Assembly (NCBI GenBank): GCA_019915135.1
Contig: JAHLMK010000004.1
Location: forward strand, 620,001 to 684,000
From: Strobilurus pachycystidiatus
Lineage: Eukaryota; Basidiomycota; Agaricomycetes; Agaricales; Physalacriaceae
DNA length: 64,000 nucleotides
Direction of reading: 5' to 3'
Part shown: piece after piece, positions 59,976 to 64,000 of the stretch
Layout of the letters: every line of letters begins with the position of its first letter
Position numbering within the stretch: position 1 is the first letter of the stretch
Position numbers and translations under genes: made by a program
The notes under the pieces: model-generated
What the model was told of the DNA's origin: nothing
What the model saw: the letters and a program-made list of their open reading frames with translations, nothing else
Databases searched by the model: none

Positions 59976-60083
59976 TGATGAGGATGGGATTCGAACCCAT
60001 GCCCTTTCGGACCAGATACAATTGTGCTTGAACATACAAGCTGGTCCTTAGTCTGGCGCCTTAGACCGCTCGGCCACCTCACC
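59976..60083 (-). tRNA. tRNA-Leu(AAG) with a 28-nt intron
   Basis: On the minus strand GGTGAGG (60083..60077) pairs with CCTCATC with one wobble, then discriminator A. The D arm has GGCCGAGCGGTCTAAGGC. The anticodon stem is CCAGA/TCTGG with anticodon AAG. A 28-nt intron after base 37 contains GCTTG..CAAGC as a small hairpin. A long variable arm (class II) and GGTTCGAAT T loop follow. The 3' side carries TTTTTC as terminator. It reads CTT leucine codons. Confidence 0.92.
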
Positions 60084-61204
60084 ATGGGAAGTGTGGCGCC
60101 TTTTGTTTTCCCGGGGGCCTACGGTTTCGACATTTCAAGGTATACTGAAGTTGAATACACTTGTTGTGTATAGAATGGTAGGCTGACGTTACTCGGTCAG
60201 TGGCAGGACTTACATCTTCGCATCCACGTCCACTTTACGGATATTAAATCACAGCTTCCATTTCGACAGTCATAGTCTGAAGGTCGATATCGCGGTGATG
60301 TATTGTAGTGCTCAAAGTTGCCGCTTAGCAATGATGGTTGCTTTCCATCCGTGTCACGGAAAACGCTAGAGAATGTGTACCAAAACCCTAATGCTCGAGA
60401 AGAGGCAGTAGAACGGTCCTCGAGGGGAAGCGTTATAGCATTTAGATCAGGCACTGCCGCTGAAACCAACTAGCGCAAGCAGAGTGGATACCCGCAAGTG
60501 CAACCATCAACCTAAAGCGAAAGGAGCAACAGAGGTACGACATGGAGAATTCAAGTGGTGGCGTTACGGTTACGGCTACGAAGCGAAGACGACGTCTCGG
60601 ATACTAGTACGGCGGAAGAAGGCTGGGAACGAGAAAGGGAGCGTACAACGTGCTGGATAGATTCTGTCGAGCTAGCGACGATACCTGAAGATGGACGAAT
60701 CCATCATACCTGGTACTCGAACAAACTGATACACAGGTTTGCTGCAAGCCACGGTGCAAGAGAGCTTTGATGAAGGCCGATTCAATCGGGGCCGTAAGAT
60801 AGCAGGAACAGAAGTGTCATTGATAGCCATGCGGTGGCGTTGTGTGCGCGTTGAGCAGGTCAACGGACGCGTCAAGCGTCTTTCGTGTATCGGTCCGGCA
60901 CTCGGACCGATCATCACCTTGACCCTGGAAACAGAGCAGCCTCGCTCTTGTAGAACATGCCATACTCTATCGTCTTTTCTCGCTGCCAGTGTCCGCTCTG
61001 GCCTGCCACCCGCTTGTACGACGGCGTGGCGTTTGTCTAGAAATCACACGATGACATTATGTTGCGCATCCACAACGGAACTTACCTAACGCCGGCGCTT
61101 CGATCTGTGCATGACCTTGAAGGCTTTGATTCTTCCCTGTCCCATTTCTCTTTCCACCCTCCATCTCCTTCAAAAGACATCGCCCGCGAGCATTTGTTCG
61201 CGCA
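60084..61204. other. Interval between tRNA-Leu and P450 with weak coding signal
   Basis: About 1.1 kb. Plus-strand frames at 60555..60770 (EEGWERERERTTCWIDSVEL) and 60739..61089 (FDEGRFNRGRKIAGTEVSLI then MRWRCVRVEQVNGRVKRL) look protein-like and could be neighbouring exons. I could not confirm a join or identify a family. Not called as a gene. Confidence 0.3.
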
Positions 61205-63052
61205 ATGTCGGCTACTCTCGCTGTGTCCTGCGCCATCCTCCTCTCAACCGCCTTCATCGTGTTTCTCGTCACAAGACGACGCGATTTACCTCCCGGTCCA
61301 ACGCCTATACCTATCTTGGGGAACATACCCGACCTGCTCCCTGTCGCTGGGGCGAGCATCTACCGTGATGACCCATCCCAATCCGGCAATACCGATGTCG
61401 CCGATACCTCTCTCAGCGCTAAATCCATAACCTCCGACTCCCCCATGCACGTCCTTGTTACCCGTTGGGCGAAAGCCTTTGGCTCCGTCGTCTATATCCA
61501 CGTCCTGTCCCAGCCGCTAATCTTCCTATCATCTCCTCAAGCCGTTTCGGACCTTCTCGAGAAACGCGGGGCCATCTACAGCGATAAGCCATATATGCTC
61601 ATGACTGGAGAGCTTTGTGGCTGCCAGAATATGGTAGCTTTCACTCCCTATAGCGATCAGTCGAAACGCCAGCGACGTCTCCTTACCTCCGCCTTTGGGC
61701 TTCGCGCGATACCCGCCTACGAGCCTCTGATTACACAGAGTACCATACAGTTCTTGGGGGAGCTTTTGAAGGGCGGAGTGGACTACTCTCGCCTCAGAGC
61801 TCTGTCGAAAAGATACGCAGGCGGATTGACGCTTGCTGTGGTCTACGGATATGAGCCTGTTCCTCTTGGTCTGGAGGACAAGGGAGAAGACCCAGACCCT
61901 TTCGTACGACTGGCTACTGAATGCGTCAACATTCTTCAATGCGAGATCGCATCAGGTGGTGGCATTTGGGCAGTTGATGTTCTGCCTTGGTTACGCTATC
62001 TGCCGTTAGACAGCGTACCTTTCCTGAGCTATCTACCGGGCCTGAGCTTCCAGAGGAAGGCTCGAATCTGGAAGGCGAAGATGGAGGAATTTGTTGATGC
62101 ACCGTGGAGTTTTGTCAAGTCGGCAATGGTACGATATTCCTTGCAGTGACTATCGAGGTTTACTAACCGAGCGGATAGAACTCAGGAAACTATTCTCCTA
62201 GTTTTTGTTCGACGTTGCTCGAGACGGAGTCCGACAAGAATGACGATACTTTCACCCATGACCTCAAATGGACAGCGAATAGCATGTATTCAGCTAGCGG
62301 CGATACTGTGAGTGTGTTCTAGGTCATACGCCTTTGTCCTCACCTTGATTATGCAGACTATCTCCCTCATGCTTTCCTTCATCCTCGCAATCTCCAATCG
62401 CCCCGAATGCATCGCACTTGCCCAGAAGGAAATTGACGCGGTGACGCGAGGCAACCGTCTTCCTGTTCTTAGTGACAGGGATCAGCTTCCCTACGGTTAG
62501 TAGACTTCCGCGTCGTGTGTTCCCGACTAAAGGTCGTTTCAGTTTCCGCCTTGTTCACTGAGACGCTGCGGTGGGCCTGCCCTGTTCCCCTCTGCCTTCC
62601 GCATCGTCTGATGGAGGACGATGTGTATGATGGCTGCCGTCTACCAAAGGGAAGTCTGGTCGTTGGCAACATATGGGCGATCTTGCACGACTCGACGATG
62701 TATCCTGACCCACATGCTTTCAAGCCTGAGAGGTGGCTGGCGGAGGATGGGCAAAAGGAACTCACTGACCCGCGGCAGTATGTTTTCGGGTTTGGAAGGA
62801 GGTATTTACTATTCTTCTGTCTCAAAGGGCATGGATTGATGTTTTCATCACAGACGATGCCCTGGTGCTCACCTTGTCGAATCATCGGCGTGGCTGCTCG
62901 TAGCCGCGTCATTGGCGACGTTTGATGTCAGCCGGGAGGGGAAGGACGTCAAGTGGGAGGGAGGAGTGTTCCGGACTCCGGCACCATTCCAGTTCTCCAT
63001 GACGCCGCGGTCGGAGAGTGCAGTCGAAGTTGTGAGGCAGGCTTTGGCGTAA
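61205..63052 (+). CDS. Cytochrome P450 monooxygenase
   Basis: Exons 61205..62128, 62179..62307, 62357..62495, 62543..62801 and 62854..63052 join in phase to 549 residues. An N-terminal membrane anchor (LAVSCAILLSTAFIVFLVT) is followed by RRRDLPPGPTPIPILGN, the usual Pro hinge. An oxygen-binding helix is marked by SASGDTTISLML. ETLRW is the ExxR motif, FKPERWL the PERF-like motif, and FGFGRRRCPGAHL the heme loop with Cys486 as iron ligand; the loop is split by the last intron. It is a microsomal monooxygenase of the basidiomycete CYP5144/CYP620-like broad type, though I cannot assign the subfamily. The I-helix SGDT lacks the common AGxDT wording but keeps GDT. The substrate is unknown. Confidence 0.93.
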
Positions 63053-63168
63053 ATTTTCATTGGGATTTCTCTATTGTTGTCTTGACTTATTTCTCGCAAT
63101 TTTGGATGTTTCGGATTACTCTAGCAATCTATACGCCACCTGAAAAGGGAGTGCGCCACACGGCATAT

Positions 63169-63276
63169 GGTGAGGTGGCCGAGCGGTCTAAGGCGCCAGA
63201 CTAAGGATCAGCTTGCGATAGCAAGCACAGTTGTATCTGGTCCGAAAGGGCATGGGTTCAAATCCCATCCTCATCA
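63169..63276 (+). tRNA. tRNA-Leu(AAG) with a 28-nt intron
   Basis: Same cloverleaf as the minus-strand gene at 59976..60083: GGTGAGG/CCTCATC acceptor, CCAGA/TCTGG anticodon stem and AAG at 63203-63205. The intron at 63207..63234 carries the perfect hairpin GCTTGC-GATA-GCAAGC. The intron differs from the other copy while the exons are nearly identical. Six T at 63304-63309 serve as terminator. Confidence 0.92.
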
Positions 63277-64000
63277 AATCCACTCTGCTGTGGCGAGTGG
63301 AGACCTTTTTTGTCTTCTTATTTTTTTTACACTAGAACCGGAATTTGGAAACTTAGAAAACTGGACAGTGGACACTGAACAGTGTGAGTGAATCTTGATT
63401 CTTGAATGGGATCCAAACGACGGAAATGCTGTCGGACGATTCCTGGCACCTGAATCCTGAAATTGACTTCTGATCATGATTCATGATTCAAGAAGTCTAC
63501 TGTCACGGTCTAGACCCTAGACTCCGAATCCCTCTACTGTACGACAGTCTAGTAAACACTCCAGAAGTCTGGAACGACGCTATGTGACAGGTTTCACATA
63601 CTGCATAGTCGGCATACCAAGGTTCATGAAAGACACGAGAGCGGGGCTTTCACTTAGTGACTTCCCTCAGCGCTCGAGGAGCGATATATGGTGGATATAT
63701 GCATGTCTGAACTCCTGGGAAGTGGAGAGCTATCATTATCTATGCGAACGGATATTCATCTAGGCCTCCCTGGCAAAATGTCCACGTAAAAGAACTTGGC
63801 GGAACTGTGACTGGAGCGGTACCGAGATTGGAGTGTTTTCCTGTGTCTTTCTGACATCGTCACATCGATAGATTCTTAACAAGAGCCGCTGTGAATCGTG
63901 AATCGTGATGAACGCCCATGACCTCTTGTTCGAGCGCTAATCATGATCAGATGTCGACGACACTGCTAAACCGTTTGATTATGCAGTAGCTAGACCTCTC
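63277..64000. other. Intergenic to window end
   Basis: About 720 bases with several short direct and inverted words (GATTCATGATTCA, CGTGAATCGTGA). No gene is recognised before the window ends. Confidence 0.4.

Overview
The window looks like nuclear DNA of a filamentous basidiomycete, probably an Agaricomycete. Genes are dense and cut by many short introns of about 40-90 nt with GT..AG ends, the proteins are fungal families, and there are intron-bearing tRNAs and a PIF/Harbinger DNA transposon. Exon boundaries given here were read by eye from splice motifs and checked for reading-phase consistency. No transcript or database evidence was available.

Layout. 0-8.5 kb: mitochondrial ribosomal protein bL35m, tRNA-Thr, a MYND zinc-finger protein, a hotdog (PaaI-like) thioesterase, thiazole synthase THI4, an unrecognised gene and a seven-helix receptor. 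8.7-12.3 kb: a complete Harbinger transposon (copy A). 12.5-13.7 kb: chorismate mutase. 14.5-22.2 kb: three leftward genes, namely a septin-like GTPase, a protein that reads as a septin-like GTPase fused in frame to two Zn(II)2Cys6 DNA-binding clusters, and a single-cluster Zn(II)2Cys6 protein. 23.5-31.2 kb: dihydroxy-acid dehydratase (ILV3) divergent from proteasome chaperone Nas2/PSMD9, an orphan interval, and a GEN1/Yen1-type XPG nuclease. 31.4-41.9 kb: two inverted paralogues of an unknown family, the second broken, bracketing PPWD1 (WD40-cyclophilin) and mitochondrial DNA polymerase gamma. 42-46.1 kb: a MITE with hairpin-bearing ends beside Harbinger copy B, which is inverted relative to copy A. 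46.8-64 kb: MATE transporter, GH27 alpha-galactosidase, PX-AGC kinase, an unknown protein, glutaredoxin, and a cytochrome P450 between two inverted tRNA-Leu genes.

The most unusual feature is the septin/zinc-cluster block. The middle gene (17214-20043, minus) can be assembled from nine exons whose phases all agree into one 790-residue protein: septin G domain, linker, Zn2Cys6, linker, Zn2Cys6. It lies between a stand-alone septin-like gene and a stand-alone Zn2Cys6 gene with matching intron positions. This suggests duplication of a zinc-cluster plus septin pair followed by fusion. It could be a GTP-dependent transcription regulator, which I do not know to be described.

The other genes are mostly single housekeeping functions: thiamine, aromatic and branched-chain amino-acid synthesis, mitochondrial replication and translation, and redox. 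The two Harbinger copies appear identical over 3595 bp, so they are likely recent, and as inverted repeats about 30 kb apart they could mediate inversion of the interval between them.
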